From positions 3,100,001-3,164,000 of the forward strand of contig OY787533.1 of the NCBI GenBank assembly GCA_963678925.1: a stretch of DNA of 64,000 nt, given 5' to 3'. Each line of letters starts with the position of its first letter. The stretch's first letter is position 1. Below the pieces are notes generated by a model. That model saw only the letters and a program-made list of their open reading frames with translations. It was not told the origin of the DNA and did no database searches. The translations under genes were made by a program, and so were the position numbers. The DNA is from G963665925 sp963678925 (GTDB lineage: Bacteria; Bacillota; Clostridia; Peptostreptococcales; Acidaminobacteraceae). Shown piece after piece: positions 53,084-62,690 of the stretch.

Positions 53084-53303
53084 AATATATTCACACCCCA
53101 CTAATCAGAACGGTTATATAAGAAATGAATACCCATTTCACTGTACAAATATCAAGAACTGTACATATATGTAAATTGTTTTTCGACTTTATTCGACATT
53201 CGTATTTTCAAGTGTTCATATTTTATAAAAAAGTGTGTGTTATAATTTACAAAAGACAGAGCATTAAAAATCACTTATGTCAAAATTGGAAAGAGGGAAT
53301 AAT

Positions 53304-55100
53304 ATGTCACACCTTAGAGAAAGAACGGAGATTCCTGAAAACTATAAATGGGATATTGCATCGCTTTATAACGATGAAGCATTATGGGAAACTGACTTTG
53401 AGAATGCGCAAGCTCTGATTGAAGAGGTTGCAGGTTTCCAAGGAGCGGTCCTAGCGTCACCAGAGTCTCTTCTCAAGACTCTTGAAACCGAGCACCAGCT
53501 GGACCGAGTACTGTCAAATCTATATACATTTGCGAAAATGAAGCAGGATGAGAATACAAAAGAGGCCCACTATCAGGGGATGACTTCACGTGCAGAGTCT
53601 CTGGCGGTCAAGGCTGCTGGCGCAAGTGCCTATATCGTTCCGGAAATTTTGGAGGCAGAGGACGGTCTTGTAGCGACCTTTGTATCGAAACTGGATAGTC
53701 TCAAGCTCTACGAACAGTATCTTGACAATATCATCAGAAACAAGCCGCATGTGCTCACTGCTGGAGAAGAGGCTATTCTGGCTCAGGCTGGTGAACTGGC
53801 GTCTGCACCATCCAATATATTTGGCATGCTCAATGCCGCGGATCTTAAGTTTCCTGTTGTAAAGGATTCAGAAGGGGCAGACCTGCAGCTTTCACACGGC
53901 AATTTTGTACCGACGCTTGAATCGCGTGACAGACGACTGCGAAAGGATGCATTTGAAGCATATTACAGCATTTATGAGGGGCATAAGAATGCAATCGCCA
54001 TGATGGTGCAGTCTGAAATCAAGAAGAATATTTTCTTTTCAAGAACGAGAAAGCATGAATCGGCGCGCCATGCATCCCTATTCAAAAATAATGTCGATGT
54101 GCAGGTGTATGACAGCCTGATCAGTGCCGTTAATGAATATTTGCCATCCATGCATAAGTATATGGCTCTTAGAAAGAAAGCCCTTGGTGTTGACGAACTC
54201 CATATGTATGATGTATACACGCCGATTGTCAAGAATGTGGACATGAAGATTCCTTACGAAGAGGCGACTGAGACAGTCCTTGAAGCTTTGAAGCCACTTG
54301 GCCAGGATTATTGCAATATCGTGGATGGCGCCTTCAAGGAGCGCTGGATAGATGTCTATGAGAATGTTGGCAAACGCAGTGGGGCCTATTCATGGGGAAC
54401 CTACGACTCCAAGCCTTTCATTCTACTGAACTATCATGATACCCTTGATAACATGTTTACTTTGGCCCATGAAATGGGACATTCAGTGCACAGCTACCTG
54501 ACACATAAGAATCAGCCTTATGTTTACGGCAACTACAGCATTTTCCTTGCAGAGGTTGCTTCAACGACGAATGAGGTGCTGCTGACAAATCATCTGCTGG
54601 ACAAGCTTGATGACGGGCCTGAAAAGCTCTATGTGCTGAATCATTACCTGGAGTCATTCAGGGGTACCGTATTCAGACAGACCATGTTTGCTGAGTATGA
54701 AAGAGATATTCATGAAATGGTTGAACGCGGAGAGGCGTTGACACCTGAAACGCTTTGCAATCACTATCGTGCGCTGAATGAAAAATACTATGGTCCAGAT
54801 ATGGTCATAGACAGCCAAATCGATATGGAATGGGCACGCATACCGCATTTCTACTACAATTTCTATGTTTTCCAATATGCAACTGGATTTTCTGCAGCGG
54901 TAGCTCTGGCTGAAGGCATTGTGAAAGACAAGCAGCCTGCGGTAGACAAGTATCTGGGGTTCCTAGGTGCAGGCAGTTCCAAGTATCCGCTTGAGATCCT
55001 GAAGGGTGCAGGTGCAGATATGTTGTCTGGCATGCCAGTTCGCAACGCGCTTGAGAAATTTGATCAGCTGGTCGACGAAATGGATAAGCTGATGCTTTAG
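53304..55100 (+). CDS. pepF: Oligoendopeptidase F
   Basis: 598 residues, M3 family. Zinc site LAHEMGHSVHS with the third ligand Glu in EVASTTNEVLL. The start ERTEIPENYKWDIASLYND is typical. It cleaves short peptides in the cytoplasm. ATG 53304 follows AGAGGGA. An extended -10 (TGTTATAAT, 53238-53246) lies upstream without a clear -35. Confidence 0.93.
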   Translation: MSHLRERTEIPENYKWDIASLYNDEALWETDFENAQALIEEVAGFQGAVLASPESLLKTLETEHQLDRVLSNLYTFAKMKQDENTKEAHYQGMTSRAESLAVKAAGASAYIVPEILEAEDGLVATFVSKLDSLKLYEQYLDNIIRNKPHVLTAGEEAILAQAGELASAPSNIFGMLNAADLKFPVVKDSEGADLQLSHGNFVPTLESRDRRLRKDAFEAYYSIYEGHKNAIAMMVQSEIKKNIFFSRTRKHESARHASLFKNNVDVQVYDSLISAVNEYLPSMHKYMALRKKALGVDELHMYDVYTPIVKNVDMKIPYEEATETVLEALKPLGQDYCNIVDGAFKERWIDVYENVGKRSGAYSWGTYDSKPFILLNYHDTLDNMFTLAHEMGHSVHSYLTHKNQPYVYGNYSIFLAEVASTTNEVLLTNHLLDKLDDGPEKLYVLNHYLESFRGTVFRQTMFAEYERDIHEMVERGEALTPETLCNHYRALNEKYYGPDMVIDSQIDMEWARIPHFYYNFYVFQYATGFSAAVALAEGIVKDKQPAVDKYLGFLGAGSSKYPLEILKGAGADMLSGMPVRNALEKFDQLVDEMDKLML

Positions 55101-55115
55101 AGGAGGCACGACGAG

Positions 55116-56252
55116 ATGGAAAATGCATTCATGAGACGGCTGGCGGCACTAACACTCATTTGTGTCCTTGGGCTTTTGCGATTTGCGCCTGTGACATATG
55201 CTGCGGCGGAAGATGAAGTAAATGCATACAATCTCTATTATGCATTCGATTCAAACAAGCAGTTTAAGAGTTTTATTTCAAGAGGTGTCTCTGAACAGGT
55301 TGAAAGCATCACCTTTGGGTGGGCGAGTATACTGCAGGACGAGGACGGGACCCTTAAGCTTGAGTATGAAAGGGGTGACTTCCGTATTCCTGTCGGATAT
55401 GAGGAAGTGCTCAATCAGGCTAGGGAAGCTGGTCTAAAGGTATACCTGAACATTTATTCTGCAGGTCCCTACGATAAGCTGCTTGAATCCACACCAAAGC
55501 TGCTGCCGCAAATTAAGGACCTTGTGACAGGGCGAAGTGTCGAAGGGGCAGAATTTGATGGAATCGTCCTCGACATGGAGGGGCTCACTGCCTCTGTTCA
55601 GAAGAATTATTCGGCGTTTGCCTGGATTGTTAGCGACGCCATAGGAACCCGCGATAAAACTACAATTCTTGCCCTGCAGCCTGCTCGAGGCGCAGATTAT
55701 GGTATCTTGAACCAGTTTGCAGACGGCTACATTCTTATGCTGCATGATTATGAACCCAAGTATTACAGCCTGCCGGTCAGCGAGTCAAAACCGGTGGTGA
55801 CACCACTCGCACCTACAGACAGGATGCTGTCTGACCTTGGCGCTGAGCTCGAGGCCATTGGTCAGGAAAAGCTTGACAGTGTATGGCTGCAGCTCAATCT
55901 TGCAACAGCCCAGTGGAAGGTCAAGGGGGGCTGGATTACAGGGCCGGGTGGAGAACGATATCCTTATCGACCGACCTACGAGACCCTGGTGCAGCGTATG
56001 GCAGTTATTGAAAGAGAAGACGATTCAGGCTTCAAGCGCTTTGAGGATGGGTCACCCTATCTGCATTATTATGATAGCGCTGACGAAACCTGGAACACCA
56101 TATGGTATGAGGATGAAACCAGCTTCGCTGTAAAAATGAAAGGTGCCAGAGACTTGGGAATCGGCAGATTTTCTGTATGGCGTATGGGGAATCTTCCTGA
56201 GATTGGACGGTATAACCTCGATATGCCGACAGCACTCGGTTTGATTGAATAG
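55116..56252 (+). CDS. Secreted GH18-like glycoside hydrolase
   Basis: 378 residues with a signal peptide (~8-29, ending VTYAAA). The barrel resembles spore/cell-wall GH18 proteins: SITFGWASILQDEDG, GLKVYLNIYS, and FDGIVLDMEGL, the D-x-x-D-x-E variant with the catalytic Glu. No LysM domains are seen. It may act on peptidoglycan or an exported polysaccharide such as the Pel product, 2 kb away. Starts 15 bases after pepF. Confidence 0.75.
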   Translation: MENAFMRRLAALTLICVLGLLRFAPVTYAAAEDEVNAYNLYYAFDSNKQFKSFISRGVSEQVESITFGWASILQDEDGTLKLEYERGDFRIPVGYEEVLNQAREAGLKVYLNIYSAGPYDKLLESTPKLLPQIKDLVTGRSVEGAEFDGIVLDMEGLTASVQKNYSAFAWIVSDAIGTRDKTTILALQPARGADYGILNQFADGYILMLHDYEPKYYSLPVSESKPVVTPLAPTDRMLSDLGAELEAIGQEKLDSVWLQLNLATAQWKVKGGWITGPGGERYPYRPTYETLVQRMAVIEREDDSGFKRFEDGSPYLHYYDSADETWNTIWYEDETSFAVKMKGARDLGIGRFSVWRMGNLPEIGRYNLDMPTALGLIE

Positions 56253-56255
56253 TTT

Positions 56256-56292
56256 AAGCTGTGAAACGCATTGCGTTTCACAGCTTTCTTTA
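56256..56292 (+). terminator. Terminator after the GH18-like gene
   Basis: AAGCTGTGAAACGC pairs with GCGTTTCACAGCTT around ATT and is followed by TCTTT. Confidence 0.9.
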
Positions 56293-56361
56293 CGAAAAGG
56301 CATAGAAAGCTGGTCTGTATTTCTTTATAGAAGAAGATGTGAGATTTCTTTCATGAAACCG

Positions 56362-56390
56362 TTGGGGAGTCTATGTGCATTTGTTATAAT
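56362..56390 (+). promoter_or_regulatory. Sigma-70-type promoter for the Xaa-Pro aminopeptidase gene
   Basis: TTGGGG (56362-56367), 17 bases, then TATAAT (56385-56390). The ribosome site GGGAGG follows at 56409. Confidence 0.6.
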
Positions 56391-56420
56391 AATTACAAAT
56401 GGTTATTTGGGAGGCAGCAT

Positions 56421-57665
56421 ATGAATCAGAATTTTTTTAAAAGAAATCGCGAGGCTCTTGTCAAAAAGCTGCAAGAGGGCTCTGTAGCAGTACTTTTTTC
56501 TGGAAGCGCACCATATTATTCTGGCGATGGTCAGTATCCATATACACCGAATAAGAATTTTTACTATCTGACTGGACTTGAACGGGAGAATTTTATTCTC
56601 CAGTTTGTTAAGAAAAACGGACAGGTTAAAACGACGCTTTTCATAGAAAGACCAAATCCGGATATTGAAAAATGGACTGGAATCAAGATGAAGCGGGATG
56701 AAGCCATTTCAGTGAGTGGCATCGAAGCGGTGGACTATGTGGAGGCTTTCGAGACCCAGCTCAACCGTGTGCTTATCGACGGAGACGTTGACCGCATGTA
56801 TCTGGACATTGAGCGTCAGGCCTTCAACAGTCCTGAAACCTATCCGATGGCATTTGCGAGAACAATCGGTTCGAAGTATGCATTTGTTGACATCAAGACG
56901 CTCCATAAGCAAATGGCAGAACTGCGTGTCATTAAGAGCGCCGAGGAAGTTGACGCGCTAAAACGTGCCAACCTTCATACCAAGCAAGGCTATGATGCGA
57001 TTTTAAGAGAAATCGCCCCTGGTAAAAAAGAATACGAAATGTCAGCGCTGTTTGAATACAAGACAAAATGCGCCGGATCACCGGGGCTTGGTTTTCCGAC
57101 CATAGCTGCTTCAGGGGCAAATGCAGTGATTCTGCATTATGTTGAAAACGACTCTACAATGCAGGCAGGCGACTTGCTGCTGCTGGATTTTGGAGCCCTA
57201 GAGTGCAACTACAGCGCAGATGTCAGCAGAACCATTCCGGTAAGCGGCAAATTCACCGAACGTCAAAAGCAGATATACAATATTGTACTTAAGGCACAGC
57301 AGGCTGTAATTGATGCCATAGAGCCCGGTATAGCCTATTCAAGACTGAATGAGATCTGCAAGGAAGTTCTTTGTGCAGAGTGCAGGGCAATAGGTCTCAT
57401 CGAGAAGGATGAGGATCTTTCAAAATACTACTATCACGGCGTAGGGCATTTTCTGGGGCTCGATACACACGACGTGGGCAACCGCGAGCAGAAGCTGAAG
57501 GCGGGTATGGTAGTAACTGTGGAACCTGGCCTGTACATTGCTGAGGAAGCCATTGGTATTCGTATTGAAGATGACATTCTTGTAACGCAGGATGGCCATG
57601 AAAATCTCACACTGGATATGCCAAAGGACGCCGACGAAATTGAGCGTGTCATGGCTGGCAGATAA
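56421..57665 (+). CDS. Xaa-Pro aminopeptidase (aminopeptidase P, M24B)
   Basis: 414 residues. Creatinase-like N-domain and pita-bread C-domain. Metal ligands: LLDFGALECNYSADVSRT (two Asp), HGVGHFLGLDTHD (His), VTVEPGLYI (Glu) and GIRIEDDILVT (Glu). It removes N-terminal residues before proline. The start is ATG 56421 behind GGGAGGC; the frame open from 56373 covers the promoter. Confidence 0.92.
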   Translation: MNQNFFKRNREALVKKLQEGSVAVLFSGSAPYYSGDGQYPYTPNKNFYYLTGLERENFILQFVKKNGQVKTTLFIERPNPDIEKWTGIKMKRDEAISVSGIEAVDYVEAFETQLNRVLIDGDVDRMYLDIERQAFNSPETYPMAFARTIGSKYAFVDIKTLHKQMAELRVIKSAEEVDALKRANLHTKQGYDAILREIAPGKKEYEMSALFEYKTKCAGSPGLGFPTIAASGANAVILHYVENDSTMQAGDLLLLDFGALECNYSADVSRTIPVSGKFTERQKQIYNIVLKAQQAVIDAIEPGIAYSRLNEICKEVLCAECRAIGLIEKDEDLSKYYYHGVGHFLGLDTHDVGNREQKLKAGMVVTVEPGLYIAEEAIGIRIEDDILVTQDGHENLTLDMPKDADEIERVMAGR

Positions 57666-57733
57666 AAAATTAAGATGAAGCAGTAATTATATGACAGGAT
57701 TGGTCTGAAATGCGGGATAGAATTGATTTTGAT

Positions 57734-57763
57734 TTGGTTGATTCACCCAAGTTCGGCTATAAT
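57734..57763 (+). promoter_or_regulatory. Probable promoter for the nth-ftsA-like-cob operon
   Basis: TTGGTT (57734-57739), 18 bases, then TATAAT (57758-57763). The spacing is slightly long. Confidence 0.5.
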
Positions 57764-57835
57764 GATAATGACGAAAATCTGTTTTGACAAGACCAGTCAA
57801 ACCGGATGATTTGTAGATGGGAAATGGTGTGTGAC

Positions 57836-58489
57836 GTGGCAAAAAGAAAATATTTGAAACCCGATGAAGTTGAATTTGTAATTCAGGAGCTGGAAAAAAT
57901 GTATCCTGACGCAAAAGCCGAGCTGGATTTTACAAATGCATTCGAGTTGCTCATCGCAACCATACTATCCGCACAGTGTACCGATGTGCGTGTGAACAAG
58001 GTCACAGCTGAGCTTTTCAAAATAGTGAAGGCGCCAAAGGACATTGTCGATATGCCTGTGAAGGAACTTGAAGAGCATATTCGGACATGCGGACTCTTTC
58101 AGTCAAAAGCCAAGAATATCAAGGCGACCTGTGAGATGCTGATGAATGACTACGCCTCTGAAGTTCCAAGTGACCGCGAAGTCCTTGTAAAGCTTCCAGG
58201 TGTGGGCAGGAAGACCGCCAATGTCGTAGTGAGCAATGCCTTCGACCAGGCTGCAATTGCGGTGGACACCCATGTGTTTAGGGTTTCAAACAGATTGGGC
58301 CTTGCGCATAGTGATAATGTTTTAGAAACTGAAAGACAGCTGATGAAGAGGCTGCCGGAAGAAATCTGGTCCAAAACGCACCATACTTTGATTTTCCATG
58401 GCAGAAGAATGTGCAAGTCTAGAAAGCCGGACTGTGACAATTGTCCGGTGAATTCAGTATGCTTATATCATAAATACAATTCGAAGTAA
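57836..58489 (+). CDS. nth: Endonuclease III
   Basis: 217 residues. Helix-hairpin-helix LPGVGRKTANVV with the catalytic Lys, AVDTHVFRV with the catalytic Asp, and the Fe-S loop CKSRKPDCDNCPVNSVC (C-x6-C-x2-C-x5-C). It removes oxidised pyrimidines and nicks abasic sites. GTG 57836 gives the usual short N-terminus; ATG 57824 is possible, and neither has a strong ribosome site. Confidence 0.93.
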   Translation: MAKRKYLKPDEVEFVIQELEKMYPDAKAELDFTNAFELLIATILSAQCTDVRVNKVTAELFKIVKAPKDIVDMPVKELEEHIRTCGLFQSKAKNIKATCEMLMNDYASEVPSDREVLVKLPGVGRKTANVVVSNAFDQAAIAVDTHVFRVSNRLGLAHSDNVLETERQLMKRLPEEIWSKTHHTLIFHGRRMCKSRKPDCDNCPVNSVCLYHKYNSK

Positions 58490-58546
58490 GATGGCAGATG
58501 CCCATAGAACCAAGTGTTGAGTGTGAAAGGTAGAATGGTGGAGCAG

Positions 58547-60658
58547 ATGATTTCAATGCCGCTGAATCAGCAGAATTTGATTTTTTCTTTGGATATAGGA
58601 ACACGAAATGTTGTTGGCAGTATTGCTGAAAAAGTAGAAGACACATATATCGTGCATGATTATGAAATAATGGAGCATCCCGACCGAGCCATGCTTGATG
58701 GTCAAATCCATGATATTGACAAGGTTACCCGTGTGGTTGAAAAAGTGAAAGTCGCACTTGAAGAACGCAATGAAATTCACCTCAAGCAGGTTGCCATTGC
58801 GGCTGCAGGTCGAGCGCTGAAGACACAGTCCATTCATGTTGAAAGGACGCTTGATTACACCCAGGAAATTGAAAAGTCCATGATGGACAGTGTGGAGATG
58901 GAAGGTATACAGCTTGCCCAGCATAAGCTTGGCGAAACGGACCCCCTTGCTGAAACACGCTACTACTGTGTGGGCTACTCCGTAATCAATTATTATCTGG
59001 ACGGAAGCATGATTATCAACCCCAAGGGACATCGCGGGGCGGTGCTTTCTGCTGAAATCATTGCAACCTTCCTGCCCCATATTGTTGTGGACAGCCTTTA
59101 TACGGTGATGTCACGTGCAGAACTGGAAGTCATCAGTCTGACCCTGGAGCCTATTGCTGCAATCAACATTGCCATACCGCAGAAGCTAAGACTACTCAAT
59201 CTGGCCCTTGTTGATGTTGGTGCAGGCACATCCGATATTGCCATTACCAAGGATGGATCCATAGTATCCTATGGCATGGTGGACATGGCCGGTGATGAAA
59301 TAACAGAAGTGCTTGCAAGGGAATTCCTGCTCGATTTCGACGCGGCAGAGAACCTGAAGCTAAGACTCATGAAGGAAGAACAGCTCAGCTTCAGCGACAT
59401 AGTGGGCATTCCTTACAATATGCACAGGGATGAAATACTCAGCCGTATTGAAGGCACAATAGACAAGATTACAAACAGCATTTCTGAGCGCATACACGAA
59501 GTGAATGACAGACCGCCAAGTGCCATATTCTGTATTGGTGGCGGATGCCAGGTGCCGGGTTTCACAGAGAAACTCGCCAAAGCCCTTGAACTGCCGAAGG
59601 AACGTGTCGTCATCAAGGGAACGGAGATGCTTGAAAATGTTGAGTTCAAACCGGACCCGCTCCACGGTCCGGAATACATTACGCCACTTGGAATCGGCTT
59701 TACTGCATTTAATGACAAGGAACATGACTTCCTTCAGGTGTCTGTCAATGAAAAGCCAATCAGGCTCTTTAACTCAAAGCAGCTGACCGTTTCAGACGCA
59801 CTCATTCTTGTGGGCTTCAATGCAAGAAAGCTCCTGGCCGAACGCGGAGAATCCTTCCAGGTAGTGCTCAATGAAGAAAGAAGAACTGTGCTGGGCGACT
59901 ACGGTGAGCCGGCACGTATTTTCATAAATGGTGCACCAGCGAGTCTGGATACGCGTCTTAGAAATAAGGATTCGATTCATATTCAGCCGGCCGTACCGGG
60001 GAAAAAGCGTGAAATGCAGTTGGACGAGCTTGTTGACATGCATGCGAAAATTCGCGTGAATGGGCATGAAATCGCCATGGTCCGCGGCGTTCGTGTCAAT
60101 GGCGAGCTCAAAAATGAGAAGTATATTCTAGGGACCAACGATCAGGTTGAGGTGATTGACATTAAGACCGTCGCTGATTTGGCTGCACATCTTGATCTGA
60201 CTACGGAACTGATCGGGTTTGAAGTGAATGGAAAGTCGGTTTCCGAAGATTGGCTTCTCAAGAGAAATGACCAGGTCAACTGGATTAGGAAGACACGTGA
60301 AACCAGTGATATGCTTACCGTTGAAGACGTGGTTGATGAAATTGACATGAATAGGGATGAAGCAGTCGCTGAAGGCATTATTGCCATGGACGAGCTGGAC
60401 GATGCACAGGCAGATGAGGCAAAGAATCAGCCAGTCGTTGAAGAGCCTATTGTACAGACCTATTATTTTAGTGTGAACGGAAAGCAGATAGAGGTCTCGA
60501 ACACCAAAAGCATGATGGTGTTTGTAGATATTTTTGAGCATATTGATTTTGATATCAGTACCCCAAAAGGCATACTGGATTTGAAGCTGAACGGGGTAAG
60601 GGCGCGGTACACAGATGTTCTCAAAAGTGGGGATGTCATTGAAATAGGCTGGAGGTAA
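58547..60658 (+). CDS. FtsA/PilM-like actin-fold ATPase with beta-grasp-like C-terminal region
   Basis: About 703 residues. The first ~400 are actin-like: FSLDIGTRNVVGSIA (phosphate 1), LVDVGAGTSDIAI (phosphate 2), CIGGGCQVPGF (adenosine). The last ~280 include repeated short segments (KIRVNGHEIAMVRGVRVNG, SVNGKQIEVSN, LKSGDVIEIGW) like ThiS/ubiquitin-type beta-grasp domains, absent from classical FtsA. An acidic linker lies between them. It is not the standard FtsA (no ftsZ nearby). Start choice: ATG 58547 behind GGTGG; 58535 and 58556 are possible. The next gene begins two bases after its stop. Confidence 0.75.
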   Translation: MISMPLNQQNLIFSLDIGTRNVVGSIAEKVEDTYIVHDYEIMEHPDRAMLDGQIHDIDKVTRVVEKVKVALEERNEIHLKQVAIAAAGRALKTQSIHVERTLDYTQEIEKSMMDSVEMEGIQLAQHKLGETDPLAETRYYCVGYSVINYYLDGSMIINPKGHRGAVLSAEIIATFLPHIVVDSLYTVMSRAELEVISLTLEPIAAINIAIPQKLRLLNLALVDVGAGTSDIAITKDGSIVSYGMVDMAGDEITEVLAREFLLDFDAAENLKLRLMKEEQLSFSDIVGIPYNMHRDEILSRIEGTIDKITNSISERIHEVNDRPPSAIFCIGGGCQVPGFTEKLAKALELPKERVVIKGTEMLENVEFKPDPLHGPEYITPLGIGFTAFNDKEHDFLQVSVNEKPIRLFNSKQLTVSDALILVGFNARKLLAERGESFQVVLNEERRTVLGDYGEPARIFINGAPASLDTRLRNKDSIHIQPAVPGKKREMQLDELVDMHAKIRVNGHEIAMVRGVRVNGELKNEKYILGTNDQVEVIDIKTVADLAAHLDLTTELIGFEVNGKSVSEDWLLKRNDQVNWIRKTRETSDMLTVEDVVDEIDMNRDEAVAEGIIAMDELDDAQADEAKNQPVVEEPIVQTYYFSVNGKQIEVSNTKSMMVFVDIFEHIDFDISTPKGILDLKLNGVRARYTDVLKSGDVIEIGWR

Positions 60659-60660
60659 CC

Positions 60661-61374
60661 ATGTCAGACGGGTTGTTTGATAAGGACGTCAAGTGTCCAG
60701 TGTGTGGACATAAGTTTAAAACGAAGAAAGTAAAGACAGCTTCTATCAAGGTTGTCAAAAGAGATACAGATTTCTGTGCATATTATGGTGGAGAAAATCC
60801 AACCTTCTATGGTGTTTATGTATGCCCAAAATGCGGATACAGTTCCTTTGAAAGCATCTATATGGAAATCAGCAACGCACAGAAGGAATTTGTCAGACAG
60901 AAAATCATGTCCAACTGGAGCGGACGGGATTATTGTGGTCCGAGAACCGTTGAAGATGCCATTGAGGTGCATAAGCTCGCACTTCTCAACTTCAATGTCA
61001 TGAGCGCAAGCAAATTCGCCATCGCAAAAGCATGTCTGCGACTGGCTTGGTTCTATAGACTCCAGGAAGACGAAGAGAAGGAAATGGCCTTCATAAAGCA
61101 TGCCGCGCAGAACTATGAGTTTGCTTTTTCCAATGAGGAATTTGAAAATGCGGGCGAGAAGGAGTATGTCATCTATTTTCTTCTGGGAGAGCTGAACAGA
61201 CGGCTTGGAGAATTTAGAAAAGCGACGACCTTCTATGACATGGCAATCAGACATCCTGAAATAGATACGCAGAAGCAAATCAAGCAAATGGCTCAGGAGC
61301 AGCGCATGGCTGCATCCGAGGAGTATAGAAAACACAAGGAAGCAATGAAAAAAGGGGAAGCTGATGAAGTCTAG
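60661..61374 (+). CDS. DUF2225 protein (zinc ribbon plus TPR)
   Basis: 237 residues. CPVCGHKF and CPKCGYSSF form a zinc-ribbon-like pair, followed by a helical TPR-like region (LRLAWFYRLQEDEEKEMAFI, LGELNRRLGEFRKATTFYDM) and a charged tail. Function unknown. Its stop lies 11 bases into cobU, so cobU is translationally coupled to it. Confidence 0.82.
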   Translation: MSDGLFDKDVKCPVCGHKFKTKKVKTASIKVVKRDTDFCAYYGGENPTFYGVYVCPKCGYSSFESIYMEISNAQKEFVRQKIMSNWSGRDYCGPRTVEDAIEVHKLALLNFNVMSASKFAIAKACLRLAWFYRLQEDEEKEMAFIKHAAQNYEFAFSNEEFENAGEKEYVIYFLLGELNRRLGEFRKATTFYDMAIRHPEIDTQKQIKQMAQEQRMAASEEYRKHKEAMKKGEADEV

Positions 61375-61933
61375 CATCATAATGATCACAGGTGGCGCGC
61401 GAAGCGGAAAAAGCAGTTTTGCCGAACAGCTGTGCATGGAGCATGGAGATAGAGTTGGATACGTAGCAACGGCTGAAGCTATGGATGATGGCATGATAGA
61501 ACGAATCAAGCGACATCAGGAAAGACGACCAGACAGCTGGATGACTTTTGAGAAACAGCGCGATTTGGATCTTCTTTTCAGTGCGCCTGAAATGAAGGCG
61601 TATGATGTTTTTTTATTGGACTGCCTCACGGTTCTGACGACCAACCTCATGCTTGAAGACTTTAGCATTGACTGGGACACTGTGCCAAGAGATAAGATCA
61701 ACGCCATAGAAGCATCCGTTCTCGAACAGATCGAAAGCATGCTGCGTGCTGTAACAGCAAATGGCCTGCGCGTTATAATCGTAACCAATGAGGTGGGTCT
61801 GGGGATTGTACCGGAAAACAGACTTGCCAGAGTATTTAGGGACATTGCCGGAAAAGTGAACGAAATGGTGGCGGCAGCTGCTGAAGAGGTTTATTTTGTT
61901 GTGTCTGGCATCCCGATGAAGATAAAGGGGTAA
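61364..61933 (+). CDS. cobU: CobU, adenosylcobinamide kinase/guanylyltransferase
   Basis: 189 residues. P-loop GGARSGKSSFAEQL, the His near RIKRHQERRP that takes GMP, DCLTVLTTNLML and VTNEVGLGIVPENRLAR. It phosphorylates adenosylcobinamide and then makes the GDP derivative for the lower-ligand step of B12 synthesis. First of the cob genes; no cobalamin riboswitch precedes it. Confidence 0.95.
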   Translation: MKSSIIMITGGARSGKSSFAEQLCMEHGDRVGYVATAEAMDDGMIERIKRHQERRPDSWMTFEKQRDLDLLFSAPEMKAYDVFLLDCLTVLTTNLMLEDFSIDWDTVPRDKINAIEASVLEQIESMLRAVTANGLRVIIVTNEVGLGIVPENRLARVFRDIAGKVNEMVAAAAEEVYFVVSGIPMKIKG

Positions 61934-61937
61934 TGGT

Positions 61938-62675
61938 ATGAATCAGCTCATACTCATGATACAATTCTTTACGAGAGTACCGATAAGCATTCAGGTACCT
62001 GCATCAGAATCCGATTTCGCCAAGGGGGTCAAGTGGCTGCCTTTGGTTGGACTCTTGATAGGGGGTATACTTGCGGGGAGTCACATGTTGTGTGCCCCGT
62101 ATTTTAATGCCTTCACATTAGCTGTGGGCATGGTCTTCCTTGAAGTCTTCCTGTCTGGCGGATTGCACTTGGATGGACTCGCGGACAGCTTTGACGGCCT
62201 TTACTCCAACAGAGGCAAAGAACGTATTCTTGAAATAATGAAGGATAGCAGAATTGGTTCAAATGGTGCTTTGGCACTGATTGCCGTCCTGCTGTTCAAA
62301 ATTGCCTTGTTGACCAACTTGGAGGTTGACCAGAGAACAATTGCCCTATTGCTTATGCCAGTCATATCCCGATTTGGTATTGCATTTGGATCATACATAT
62401 CGGTTTATGCAAGGGAAAATGGCATGGGTCAGTTTTTTATTGGGAATATCAGCACGCCGCAAATTTTGGCGACGACGTGCATGACGGTTCTTGTTCTCAT
62501 GATTTATGTGAAAAGTCTCATCGTATTTGCAGTCGCCCTTGTCTTTAACATATTCTATGTAAGACATGTAAAGCGCATTATAGGCGGCATGACAGGAGAT
62601 ACACTGGGGGCAATGATCGAATTGACAGAATTGGTGCAGCTTCCGGTCTGGATATTGCTGTTCAACATATTATAG
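61938..62675 (+). CDS. cobS: CobS, adenosylcobinamide-GDP ribazoletransferase
   Basis: 245 residues, about six membrane helices. GGLHLDGLADSFDGL holds the metal-binding Asp residues, with KDSRIGSNGALAL downstream. It joins alpha-ribazole(-phosphate) to adenosylcobinamide-GDP at the membrane. It starts four bases after cobU. Confidence 0.95.
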   Translation: MNQLILMIQFFTRVPISIQVPASESDFAKGVKWLPLVGLLIGGILAGSHMLCAPYFNAFTLAVGMVFLEVFLSGGLHLDGLADSFDGLYSNRGKERILEIMKDSRIGSNGALALIAVLLFKIALLTNLEVDQRTIALLLMPVISRFGIAFGSYISVYARENGMGQFFIGNISTPQILATTCMTVLVLMIYVKSLIVFAVALVFNIFYVRHVKRIIGGMTGDTLGAMIELTELVQLPVWILLFNIL

Positions 62676-62690
62676 AAGGTGGCGACAAAT

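Noticed and set aside
56373..56420. Longer N-terminus for the Xaa-Pro aminopeptidase
   Set aside because: The extension covers the -10 TATAAT and lies ahead of the only good ribosome site.
60664..61509. 281-residue minus-strand frame opposite the DUF2225 gene
   Set aside because: Long only because of codon bias in the true gene; no motif and no ribosome site.
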